Below, piece after piece: positions 1-6,869 of a DNA stretch of 21,828 bases (position 1 is its first letter; each line of letters opens with the position of its first letter). A program made the position numbers and the translations under genes. Origin of the DNA: an uncultured Bacillaceae bacterium (GTDB lineage Bacteria; Bacillota; Bacilli; Bacillales; Cytobacillaceae); contig CALKIU010000083.1 in NCBI GenBank assembly GCA_937995745.1, positions 1 to 21,828 of the forward strand. Reading direction: 5' to 3'. Under the pieces are notes generated by a model, which was given only the letters and a program-made list of their open reading frames with translations, did not search any database and had not been told where the DNA came from.

Positions 1-15
1 CCGTTCTAAATACAT

Positions 16-39
16 CCCTCTCCACATATGTTGGGAGGG
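16..39. repeat. Imperfect dyad upstream of the M23 peptidase gene
   Basis: A 24-nt inverted repeat centred on ACATATGT. The outer arms are CCCTC and GAGGG; there is one G.T wobble and one C/T mismatch. It lies 27 nt before the start codon of the peptidase gene and has no following T-run. It could be an RNA hairpin or an operator; nothing in the sequence decides between them. Confidence 0.4.
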
Positions 40-66
40 GAGATTGAGAGAGTGGAGGAGGAAAAC

Positions 67-1062
67 ATGCTTGACTATATCAAACGAATTTTAATAGCAG
101 GGATCGTTGCGTTATGTATCAGCCTGTTGTTTCTCGGCGGGCGGCAAGCAAGCGCCGAGGAATCGATTAATATTGAAGAGGTTACAAGCGAATGGATTTG
201 GCCGGCCGATGGGGTTATTACGGATACATACGGAACCAGGAACGGGTCTCATAAAGGGATAGACATTGCCGGGGCGCCCGGAACGCCGGTATATGCCGTT
301 GACGGGGGAAAGGTAACTAAATCGTATTATTCCAGCACTTACGGGCATGTCGTATTTGTAGAACATCCCAATCAGCTCGAAACGGTATATGCCCATTTGC
401 GGAAAAGATACGTGCGCGAAGGCCAGATTGTTCAAAAAGGCGATACCATCGGCGAAATGGGCAGCACCGGCGATTCTTCGGGAAGCCATCTTCATTTTGA
501 AGTACATAAATACAAATGGACCGCTGATAAAAAAAATGCAGTGGATCCCATGCTTGCCTTGGAGAATGTGCGGCAGGGAGAGTCTGTGCAGGCTATGAAA
601 AAAGTGGAAAGAAATAATGGCCAAGTAATGGCTGCGGCAACTGAATTTTCATCGGAAGAAAAATTAGAAAAACCAGAGGAAAAGCCGGTTGAAAACAACG
701 AAAACAGCGATGGGGAACGGCAGCAAACGGGCCATGAACTTGCGCATGGTGTGAAGGTGGACAAGATAATCCATTTCGTCCGTCCCGGAGAAAATTTAAC
801 AGTGATTGCCGGACAATATGACTCATCGGTAGAGCATATACAAGAAACGAACAATTTGCAATCGGATAAAATTTACCCCGGTCAAAAGCTTGTCATTGAG
901 CCGGAAGATTTGTACGAATATACTGTCCGGCCGGGCGATAATCTGTCTTCGATTGCGAAAAAAACCGGTGTTACCATTGAGCACTTAATGTCGGAAAACG
1001 GTCTGCGCTCATCTCTCATCCGCCCGGGCCAGAAGTTGTTTTACCGCCATCCAAGAGAGTAA
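67..1062 (+). CDS. Secreted M23 metallopeptidase with two LysM domains
   Basis: Predicted exported cell-wall endopeptidase of 331 residues. I chose ATG 67 because GGAGGAG sits just before it; the in-frame ATG at 28 lies inside a dyad and has no ribosome binding site. A lysine/arginine-containing N-terminus and hydrophobic stretch (residues 8-24) end in an ASA cleavage site near residue 30. The M23 (lysostaphin-like) domain spans about 45-165. It shows the zinc motif HKGID (H62, D66), YAHL (H110) and HLHFEVH (H141, H143), so the catalytic set is complete. A charged linker rich in Glu and Lys (about 180-235) leads to two C-terminal LysM repeats (about 235-278 and 283-327), which typically bind peptidoglycan. 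The family cuts peptide cross-links in peptidoglycan. Whether this one acts in growth, separation or sporulation cannot be read from the sequence. It converges on serA, so it is not in that operon. Confidence 0.88.
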   Translation: MLDYIKRILIAGIVALCISLLFLGGRQASAEESINIEEVTSEWIWPADGVITDTYGTRNGSHKGIDIAGAPGTPVYAVDGGKVTKSYYSSTYGHVVFVEHPNQLETVYAHLRKRYVREGQIVQKGDTIGEMGSTGDSSGSHLHFEVHKYKWTADKKNAVDPMLALENVRQGESVQAMKKVERNNGQVMAAATEFSSEEKLEKPEEKPVENNENSDGERQQTGHELAHGVKVDKIIHFVRPGENLTVIAGQYDSSVEHIQETNNLQSDKIYPGQKLVIEPEDLYEYTVRPGDNLSSIAKKTGVTIEHLMSENGLRSSLIRPGQKLFYRHPRE

Positions 1063-1095
1063 AAAAGAGGCTGTCCTCTTCAGGACAACCCCTCT
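1061..1095 (-). terminator. Rho-independent terminator for serA
   Basis: Read on the minus strand, AAGAGG-GG-TTGTCCT pairs with AGGACAG-CCTCTT around a GAAG loop and is followed by TTTTTT (1066-1061). The T-run is only on the minus-strand side, so it mainly terminates serA. The same stem may slow the convergent peptidase transcript. Confidence 0.8.
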
Positions 1096-1111
1096 TGATG
1101 AAACGCGTCCG

Positions 1112-2686
1112 TTAAACGGATAGGCGGTTGATATAAAGAATATCATCAAGTTTAGACAGCTCTTCGATAACGGGATCGCAGACTTCTTTATCGACGGTGA
1201 GAATCATAATGGCATCGCCGCCGGCTTCTTTCCTGCCCACTTGCATCGCTCCGATATTGATGTCGTTGTCACCGAGAATTTTTCCAACCCGGCCGATTAC
1301 CCCGGGACGGTCTTTGTGCAGGACGTACAGCAAGTTGCCTTCCGGGATAAAGTCGATGTTAAAGCCGTTAATATGGACGATTCTCGGACCGTAGTTTTCG
1401 ATATATGTTCCCCTGATGACGGCCTGGCGCTCTTCGCCTTTGGCCACAACAGTAATGCAGTTGGAATAGCCGAAAGTATTGGTGGAAACTTTTTCTCCGG
1501 TTGTGATGCCCCTTTCTTTTGCGATGAGAAGGGCGTTGACTTCATTCACATGCACGTCGATCCGGTTCTTAAAGAAGCCGGCTATAACAGCTTTTGTCAA
1601 ATAGGAAGTCTCCAATTCTGTCACGTTGCCGGCATAAGTGATATACAATTCGTGGACTCCTTCTTTGACGCATTGGCCGGCAATGATTCCCATTTGCCGC
1701 GCCAATTTGTGGAAAGGACCGATTTTTTCAAACACGTCTTGAGACATGGACGGCAAGTTAATAGAGTTGGAGACCGGTTTTCCTTCCAAATACATACGGA
1801 CTTCTTTTGCCACTTGGGTGGCGACATTCAATTGCGCTTCTTTCGTCGATGCCCCGAGATGCGGTGTGAAAATGACATTGTCAAATTTAAATAGCGGATG
1901 TTCACCCGGCGGTTCTTGCGTGTAAACGTCGAGGGCCGCTCCGCCGACATGTCCGTTGGCCAAGTATTTTTCCAACGCTGCTTCGTCAATGATTCCTCCG
2001 CGGGCGCAGTTAATGAGAAAGACGCCTTTCTTTGTTTTCTCAAGGGCTTCTTCATTGATCAACCCTTTTGTTTCCGGTGTAAGCGGGGTGTGGACTGTAA
2101 TGATGTCGGATTCCCGCAAAACTTCGTCCAGCGTGCAGTTTTCCACTGCCAGTTTGGCCGCGCGTTCTTTTGTTAAGTACGGATCATATACTTTGATTGT
2201 CATTCCGAATGCTTTCGCCCGCTTGGCCAATTCTGTCCCAATTCGGCCCAAGCCGATAATTCCCAATGTTTTTCCGAATAGTTCTGTGCCTACGAAAGCG
2301 CTCCGTTTCCATTCAAGGTTTTTGACGGATTGATGCGCTTGCGGAATTTTGCGCACCATGGAGGCCATCATGGCAAATGTATGTTCAGCAGTCGAAATCG
2401 TGTTTCCGTCCGGAGCGTTGACGACGATAATTCCCCGTTTTGTTGCCGCATCGATATCAATATTGTCAACGCCAACTCCCGCACGGGCGATAATCTTCAA
2501 GCGGGGCATCTTGTCCATTAATTCTGCCGTAACTTTTGTGGCGCTCCTTACGAGGATCGCATCGATCGTATCCAGTTCCACGTCCGGGTCGGTTACTTTT
2601 TTCTCGATCACTTCCACATTTTCATACTCGAGTAATGGTTGCAATCCTTCTGCACTGATTGAATCGGCTACTAATACGCGGTACAT
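1112..2686 (-). CDS. serA: D-3-phosphoglycerate dehydrogenase
   Basis: Catalyses the NAD-dependent oxidation of 3-phosphoglycerate to 3-phosphohydroxypyruvate, the first step of serine synthesis, in the cytoplasm. It has 524 residues, close to the roughly 525 of Bacillus SerA. I chose ATG 2686 (protein start MYRVLVAD); a TTG at 2698 is in frame, but the Shine-Dalgarno AGGAG directly abuts it. The Rossmann motif GLGRIG is at 145-150. The catalytic Arg (NCARGG, R229), Glu (E258) and His (TPHLG, H276) of the 2-hydroxyacid dehydrogenase family are all present. The C-terminal half has the intervening allosteric substrate-binding domain and a final ACT domain (about 452-524, including HKDRPGVIGRV) associated with serine feedback. 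It is transcribed alone from a near-consensus promoter and ends at the hairpin at 1061-1095. Confidence 0.97.
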   Translation of the reverse strand: MYRVLVADSISAEGLQPLLEYENVEVIEKKVTDPDVELDTIDAILVRSATKVTAELMDKMPRLKIIARAGVGVDNIDIDAATKRGIIVVNAPDGNTISTAEHTFAMMASMVRKIPQAHQSVKNLEWKRSAFVGTELFGKTLGIIGLGRIGTELAKRAKAFGMTIKVYDPYLTKERAAKLAVENCTLDEVLRESDIITVHTPLTPETKGLINEEALEKTKKGVFLINCARGGIIDEAALEKYLANGHVGGAALDVYTQEPPGEHPLFKFDNVIFTPHLGASTKEAQLNVATQVAKEVRMYLEGKPVSNSINLPSMSQDVFEKIGPFHKLARQMGIIAGQCVKEGVHELYITYAGNVTELETSYLTKAVIAGFFKNRIDVHVNEVNALLIAKERGITTGEKVSTNTFGYSNCITVVAKGEERQAVIRGTYIENYGPRIVHINGFNIDFIPEGNLLYVLHKDRPGVIGRVGKILGDNDINIGAMQVGRKEAGGDAIMILTVDKEVCDPVIEELSKLDDILYINRLSV

Positions 2687-2731
2687 GTAAACTAACAACT
2701 CCTGCCATCAATATTTCTGATTTTTTTGTTC

Positions 2732-2760
2732 ATTGTACAAGACGAATATTCTTCTGTCAA
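2732..2760 (-). promoter_or_regulatory. Sigma-A promoter of serA
   Basis: On the minus strand, TTGACA (2760-2755), a 17-nt spacer, then TACAAT (2737-2732). This is a perfect -35, a 5/6 -10 and optimal spacing, about 46 nt before the serA start codon. I saw no T-box or riboswitch in the short leader. Confidence 0.8.
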
Positions 2761-2820
2761 TTGCTAAAATTGTTCATGTTTTAAATGTAATGCTTTAAAC
2801 GAGTAAAGTCAATAGAATAT

Positions 2821-2850
2821 TAAAAAAAGCAGGCCAATTGTTGACCTGCT
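2821..2850 (-). terminator. Rho-independent terminator for ppaC
   Basis: On the minus strand, AGCAGGTCAA pairs with TTGGCCTGCT (one T.G wobble) around a CAA loop, followed by TTTTTTTA. It lies 25 nt past the ppaC stop codon and upstream of the serA promoter, so the two genes are separate transcription units. Confidence 0.85.
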
Positions 2851-2874
2851 ATTAAATTCCGGTAAGATAACGAC

Positions 2875-3807
2875 TTATTGTTTGCTTAAAACATCCGTCA
2901 AAACAGGAACAATTTGCTTTTTCCGCGATACGACCCCTTTCAGGACGGCCGTGTTATTTTCCAGGGACAAATTGTACGCTTCTTCCACGGCATTTGCCTT
3001 TCCGCCGAGGGCGATGGCTGTTGAGTCATTGTTCAAGATGTCTGTGATGACAAAAAGGAACAGATCAAGATTTTTGTCTGTTATGGCTGATTGCATGGCG
3101 GTTTCGATTTCGTCTTTCCTTGCCAGCACTTCATCAATATCAACCGTGTTTACCTGGGCAATGACGACTTTATGGTTCCCCATTTGGAATTCTTTCGCAT
3201 CAAGGGTAAGAAGCTCTTCCACCGTTTTGCCGCTTGTATCCGCGCCGGCTTTCAGCATTTCCAAACCGTATTTTTCTATGTCCACCCCGGCGATTTCCGC
3301 CAATTCGCGGGCTGCCGCAACATCTTCTTCCGTGCATGTCGGCGACTTAAATAAAAGCGAATCGGAAATGATCGCGGACAACATTAAACCGGCAATATTT
3401 TTCTCGATTTGCACGCCGTTTTCTTTATAAAGTTTGTTAATAATGGTCGCCGTGCAGCCTACCGGTTCAGCCCGGTAATAAAGCGGGTCGCTCGTTTCAA
3501 AATTGGAGATGCGGTGATGGTCGACTACTTCGATGATTTTCACTTTGTCGATATCATCGACGCTTTGCTGGCGTTCGTTATGGTCCACCAAAATTACGGT
3601 GTTTGTTTCATTTGACACTGTTTTGATGAGACGGGGAACTTCCCGGTTAAAGGTTTTTAAGGCATATTCCGTTTCGCCGTTTATTTCCCCGAGCCTGACT
3701 GCTTCAGCGTTCATGCCGAGCGCTTTTTTCAATTCAGCGTAGGCAATGGCCGAACAAATAGAATCGGTGTCAGGATTCTTATGACCAAATACTAATACCT
3801 TTTCCAT
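2875..3807 (-). CDS. ppaC: Manganese-dependent inorganic pyrophosphatase (family II)
   Basis: Hydrolyses pyrophosphate to phosphate in the cytoplasm and so drives biosynthetic reactions. It has 310 residues, full length for the family. The N-terminal DHH domain shows the metal ligands FGHKNPDTDS (H9, D13, D15), VDHNE (D75), the signature DHH (96-98) and ISDS (D149). The C-terminal DHHA2 domain ends with the phosphate-binding SRKKQ at 294-298. The start codon at 3807 is preceded by AGAAGGAGA at good spacing. It is transcribed alone, divergent from ribU. In B. subtilis this gene (yybQ/ppaC) sits elsewhere, so its place between serA and ribU is a local rearrangement or lineage-specific order. 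Confidence 0.96.
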   Translation of the reverse strand: MEKVLVFGHKNPDTDSICSAIAYAELKKALGMNAEAVRLGEINGETEYALKTFNREVPRLIKTVSNETNTVILVDHNERQQSVDDIDKVKIIEVVDHHRISNFETSDPLYYRAEPVGCTATIINKLYKENGVQIEKNIAGLMLSAIISDSLLFKSPTCTEEDVAAARELAEIAGVDIEKYGLEMLKAGADTSGKTVEELLTLDAKEFQMGNHKVVIAQVNTVDIDEVLARKDEIETAMQSAITDKNLDLFLFVITDILNNDSTAIALGGKANAVEEAYNLSLENNTAVLKGVVSRKKQIVPVLTDVLSKQ

Positions 3808-3992
3808 AGGACTCTCCTTCTATACTAATATTGTTCAACGGTGCCCGCAGGCATTTTTGTTGCCAAAACCGTGTTTTTATGAATATTTTTAAGGAAGCAG
3901 GCAAGATTTTCTTTTATTAATTTACCATAAAACAGTGAAAACGACAAAAAAAGATCATGTAAAATGTTTCACAAAATGTTCATGTACAATGA

Positions 3993-4021
3993 TTCACAAA
4001 CTCTAACAGATAAGGTATAAT
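3993..4021 (+). promoter_or_regulatory. Sigma-A promoter of the FMN riboswitch-ribU unit
   Basis: TTCACA (3993-3998), a 17-nt spacer and a perfect TATAAT (4016-4021). Transcription would begin near 4028, about 20 nt before the first riboswitch helix. Confidence 0.8.
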
Positions 4022-4047
4022 ATAGTAAAACAAAATAATGGTTCCGT

Positions 4048-4199
4048 CTCTTCGGGGCAGGGTGAAATTCCCGACCGGCGGTGATGAGAAAGTGTTTCTC
4101 TAAGCCCGCGAGCTTGATTGCAATCGTTCCAATGAACGGCAATCAGGCAGGATTTGGTGAAATTCCAAAGCCGACAGTACAGTCTGGATGGGAGAAGAG
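4048..4199 (+). ncRNA. FMN riboswitch (RFN element)
   Basis: The classic conserved core is present: GGGGCAGGGTGAAATTCCCG, then ACCGGCGGT, then AGCCCGCGAGC, then GGATTTGGTGAAATTCC, and finally GCCGACAGT with TCTGGATGGGAGAAGAG. The closing helix P1 pairs CTCTTC (4048-4053) with GAAGAG (4194-4199). The family binds flavin mononucleotide and turns off riboflavin genes when FMN is high. The 3' part GGGAGAA (4190-4196) is complementary to TTCTCCC (4270-4276) in the downstream terminator. FMN-bound P1 and the antiterminator therefore compete, which indicates control by transcription attenuation. Confidence 0.97.
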
Positions 4200-4271
4200 G
4201 ATGGTTCAGCTATGCGTTCCAATTTCATGCTCGGAATGGACGTTTATTAAGCTTGCTGACCAAATGCGATT

Positions 4272-4311
4272 CTCCCTCAGATCTTTTCGTTATGAGGGAG
4301 TTTGTTTTTTT
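4272..4311 (+). terminator. Riboswitch-controlled terminator
   Basis: CTCCCTCA (4272-4279) pairs perfectly with TGAGGGAG (4293-4300), followed by TTTGTTTTTTTC. Its left arm is the strand the antiterminator captures (GGGAGAA at 4190-4196 with TTCTCCC at 4270-4276). It is therefore the off-state expression platform of the FMN riboswitch. Confidence 0.88.
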
Positions 4312-4359
4312 CTGACAGCTTAGAATAGCCGAACCTCTCTTCTAATAGGAGTCCAGGAG

Positions 4360-4392
4360 ATGGTTCCTAAAAGAAGGGAAGAAGAAACATGA
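4360..4392 (+). CDS. Possible 10-codon leader ORF before ribU
   Basis: ATG 4360 opens a 10-residue ORF, MVPKRREEET, whose TGA stop overlaps the ribU start codon in an ATGA arrangement. AGGAG at 4347-4351 lies 8 nt before the ATG. It is too short for coding statistics. It could couple translation to ribU or be chance. Confidence 0.25.
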   Translation: MVPKRREEET

Positions 4393-4973
4393 AAAAATTC
4401 AGCATCAAAGTATTGGTGTCACTTGGTATGTTCAGTGCGATTGCTTACGTGTTAATGCTTCTAAAATTCCCGATTTTGCCCGCATTCTCATTCTTAAAAC
4501 TGGATTTCAGCGAAATTCCCGCTTTAATTGCTGTATTGGTGTACGGACCCGGCGCCGGAATCATTGTCGAGTTTTTGAAAAATGTGCTTGATTATTTTAT
4601 GACAGGCAGCGAAACCGGCGTTCCCGTCGGGCATATTTCCAATTTCATCGCCGGATTGCTATATATTTTGCCTGTTTATTATATTTATCAAAAACTGCAA
4701 TCCAGGAAAGGCATGATTACGGCCTTGCTTGCGGGAACGGTGTTTATGTCTCTCGTGATGAGTGTGCTCAATTATTTCATTTTTATCCCGGCCTACACTT
4801 GGTTTCTCGGCATGCCGGAAATGTCGGCTTCAACTTTGCGGGAAATGATTGTGTTGGGAGTGCTTCCTTTCAATTTGATTAAAGGAGTGCTTACGAGCGC
4901 TTTGTTTATGATTCTCTTTGCAAAATTGCGTTCATGGCTGGCAAAATTGGCTCCGGCAAAGATTGCCGCATAA
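4389..4973 (+). CDS. ribU: Riboflavin ECF transporter substrate-binding S component
   Basis: Integral membrane protein that binds riboflavin and imports it together with the shared ECF energy module (EcfT and two ATPases), which is not in this window. It has 194 residues with about six hydrophobic segments and a short polar C-terminus rich in Lys and Ala. The stretch KLDFSEIPALIAVLVYGPGAG and the following Glu/Lys-containing segment are typical of RibU (YpaA). Assignment is strengthened by the FMN riboswitch immediately upstream. The ribosome binding site AAGGGAAG precedes ATG 4389. It is monocistronic: a perfect hairpin terminator follows and the next gene is on the opposite strand. Confidence 0.95.
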   Translation: MKKFSIKVLVSLGMFSAIAYVLMLLKFPILPAFSFLKLDFSEIPALIAVLVYGPGAGIIVEFLKNVLDYFMTGSETGVPVGHISNFIAGLLYILPVYYIYQKLQSRKGMITALLAGTVFMSLVMSVLNYFIFIPAYTWFLGMPEMSASTLREMIVLGVLPFNLIKGVLTSALFMILFAKLRSWLAKLAPAKIAA

Positions 4974-5000
4974 TAGGAATGCCGGAGGATGCTTGTTTGT

Positions 5001-5045
5001 AAAAAAAAGAAGGCTTGTTTCTTAATGAAACAAGCCTTTATTGTG
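5001..5045. terminator. Bidirectional terminator between ribU and fer
   Basis: A perfect 12-bp stem, AAGGCTTGTTTC (5010-5021) with GAAACAAGCCTT (5027-5038), around a 5-nt loop. Read on the minus strand it is followed by CTTTTTTTT, a strong terminator for fer. On the plus strand a weaker T-rich tail (TATTGT) follows. Confidence 0.88.
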
Positions 5046-5050
5046 ATGAA

Positions 5051-5299
5051 TTATTCGAATTTGTTCGGATCGCCGTCAAACGGTTCGTCGGCAACTTTGA
5101 TGGAATCTGTCGGGCAGCCTTCAAAAGCATCCATCATGTCATCGATTAATTCCTCAGGAACTTCTGCTGTGCCTTGGTTATCGTCAAGGGTTACGTATGC
5201 GAGCCCTTCATCATCGTAATCATAAATATCCGGTGCAGCAGCGCCGCAAGCTCCACATGCAATGCATGTTTCTTTGTCGACAATTGTGTATTTTGCCAT
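5051..5299 (-). CDS. fer: [4Fe-4S] ferredoxin
   Basis: Small acidic cytoplasmic electron carrier, 82 residues, the same length as B. subtilis Fer. Four cysteines can ligate one cluster: C12, C15 and C18 in CIACGACG, and C62 in GCPTDS. Two of the three usual positions of a second cluster are absent, so this is a single-cluster type. The protein is rich in Asp and Glu, as usual. GGGAGG lies 9 nt before the ATG at 5299. It is transcribed alone, converging on ribU. Bacillus Fer donates electrons to cytochrome P450 and desaturase-type partners; no such partner is encoded nearby. Confidence 0.95.
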   Translation of the reverse strand: MAKYTIVDKETCIACGACGAAAPDIYDYDDEGLAYVTLDDNQGTAEVPEELIDDMMDAFEGCPTDSIKVADEPFDGDPNKFE

Positions 5300-5776
5300 A
5301 TTAAAATACCTCCCAATGTATTAACATTTGATATAGTACATTTCCTGATATAATCTGGAAACGTAACTTCCACCCTTATTTTAAGTCTCAATGTCCAACT
5401 TTTCAATAGAAAAAACGACAATATTTGCATTTTTTATAGATTTTTCTGAAAAAACAAAAACATTTAATAGAATTTTCCATAAGAAAATAAAGCTTCCATA
5501 ACAATCTTTTCCATTTTGCTGGATGCTTTTATCTGTTCTGGCAGGTTTTGTGCAAATAAGGAAAAACTCAACATTTTACAGTTTTTTCATGATTTTCAAC
5601 TGCAAACAGCAGTTTCCAGTATCTTGATTAAGAAAGAACTTGAAATTGCCGTACTCTATATATTGGGCTTTCGTCTCATTTTGATGCTTGTACATAGCCG
5701 TTGCTCAGCAGTAAAGTTTTTCCAGCAGACATCGTTCGAGGATCACTCCCAAAAAAACGGTGTCTGCGATGATTTT
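5300..5776. other. AT-rich intergenic region between fer and ypbB
   Basis: About 480 nt without a supported gene. It contains the fer leader on the minus strand and long A/T runs. One perfect 6-bp inverted repeat is present, AACTGC-AAACA-GCAGTT (5598-5614), with no T-run after it. An ORF at 5516-5791 has no ribosome binding site and no recognisable protein features. I see no known RNA family here. Confidence 0.5.
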
Positions 5777-5786
5777 TTGGTACAAT
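5777..5786 (+). promoter_or_regulatory. Candidate extended -10 promoter for the ypbB cluster
   Basis: TTGG-TACAAT (TACAAT 5781-5786) has the TGn extension typical of extended -10 promoters; no good -35 is visible at 16-18 nt. It would give a very short leader before ypbB (start 5808). Confidence 0.35.
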
Positions 5787-5807
5787 TTTAATAGCCGGGT
5801 GATGTTG

Positions 5808-6869
5808 ATGAACTTGCCTTTCATTCATCTTGTCATTCTTTACTGTTTATATAGATTGGACGGGGACAGAAGCGTTTCTTCCATTTACCACTTGCTGAAG
5901 GGAAAGAAGTCGGCCCAGACGCTTCAAGATGTGCATCTTTTCGGTTTGACCCCTTTTTTTAAAACATACGAATCGTTGCCGCGGCCGCTCCTTATGCAGG
6001 CGGCGGAACATCTGGCCCAGTCTTTTTTTATTGTGGAATCGTCCCCTTTGCATTTTCAAGTGACCGAAAAAGGACGAAAACAGGCGGAAAAATTTTTTGA
6101 CGACTTTCCTTTTCTTTCTTATTTGGACGGATGGACTTATCAAAAGGCCGATGTGTTTTGGGAAAGGCTGACTTTGCTTGTTCAGGTCGTTTCAAACCTT
6201 TCCTGCCGTGAAACGCAATACGTGCCTGTGCAAAAAAATCCCGAAACGCAGCAATGGGTGAAAAATTTTTTAAAACAAAAATCTTTTAATCGCCGGGAAA
6301 TTAGTCGCGGTTTATATACCGAGCTGGAGGAGGGTTTGAGCAGCAATCACCTTGTGGATCCTTCTGTTCTCGTCTTGAGATTGACCGGCGCCCGCCATAT
6401 CGGAATGACGGCCGGACAGGCGGCAAAAGAACTGCAAATGGAAGAAACGTTGTATCATTTCCAATTTTTAGCGTTGCTGCATCATTTAATGAAAACGGGT
6501 CGAACAAATCGGCGGGATTTTCCCATTTTGTACGAGCTGGCCGGGGAAATTGTCCGTCCTTGTTCGTTAACCAATTCGGCAAAAATCACCATGAATTTTT
6601 TGCGGAAAGGGCTGTCCTTGGAAGAAGTTGCCCGTATCAGAAGATTGAAAATCAATACGATACAAGATCATATAGTCGAGTTGGCATTAAATGTGGACGG
6701 ATTTGATATTTCCCCTTATGTGAGCGAAGAATGCGAAAATGCAATCATCGCCGCCGCAAGAAAAGCGGCATCCAAACAATTGAAGCAGATTCGCCGCTAT
6801 GCGGAACAGGCGGATTATTTTCAAATCCGACTTGTTTTGGCCAAATATGGAGATGAACTCATAACATGA
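5808..6869 (+). CDS. ypbB: YpbB family protein with C-terminal helix-turn-helix
   Basis: Protein of 353 residues, matching the length of B. subtilis YpbB. I chose ATG 5808, preceded by GGGTG. An in-frame ATG two codons earlier is possible, and upstream ATGs in the same frame lie before the putative -10 element. The N-terminal half has the family-like stretch YRLDGDRSVSSIYHLLKGKK and QDVHLFGL. The C-terminal 85 residues (from about 269) look like an HTH_40-type helix-turn-helix (LSLEEVARIRRLKINTIQDH). That domain is known at the C-terminus of many RecQ-type helicases. Its stop codon overlaps the start of recS in ATGA, which argues for translational coupling and a shared job with that helicase. 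No enzymatic motif is seen; the molecular function is unknown. Confidence 0.85.
   Translation: MNLPFIHLVILYCLYRLDGDRSVSSIYHLLKGKKSAQTLQDVHLFGLTPFFKTYESLPRPLLMQAAEHLAQSFFIVESSPLHFQVTEKGRKQAEKFFDDFPFLSYLDGWTYQKADVFWERLTLLVQVVSNLSCRETQYVPVQKNPETQQWVKNFLKQKSFNRREISRGLYTELEEGLSSNHLVDPSVLVLRLTGARHIGMTAGQAAKELQMEETLYHFQFLALLHHLMKTGRTNRRDFPILYELAGEIVRPCSLTNSAKITMNFLRKGLSLEEVARIRRLKINTIQDHIVELALNVDGFDISPYVSEECENAIIAAARKAASKQLKQIRRYAEQADYFQIRLVLAKYGDELIT

Noticed and set aside
1241..1894. 217-residue plus-strand ORF opposite serA
   Set aside because: Antisense shadow of a clear, full-length serA; no ribosome binding site or own features.
4081..4323. 80-residue ORF over the FMN riboswitch
   Set aside because: Explained fully by the aptamer and terminator sequence; not a coding region.
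5516..5791. 91-residue ORF between fer and ypbB
   Set aside because: No ribosome binding site, no recognisable features, and it runs over the likely ypbB promoter.
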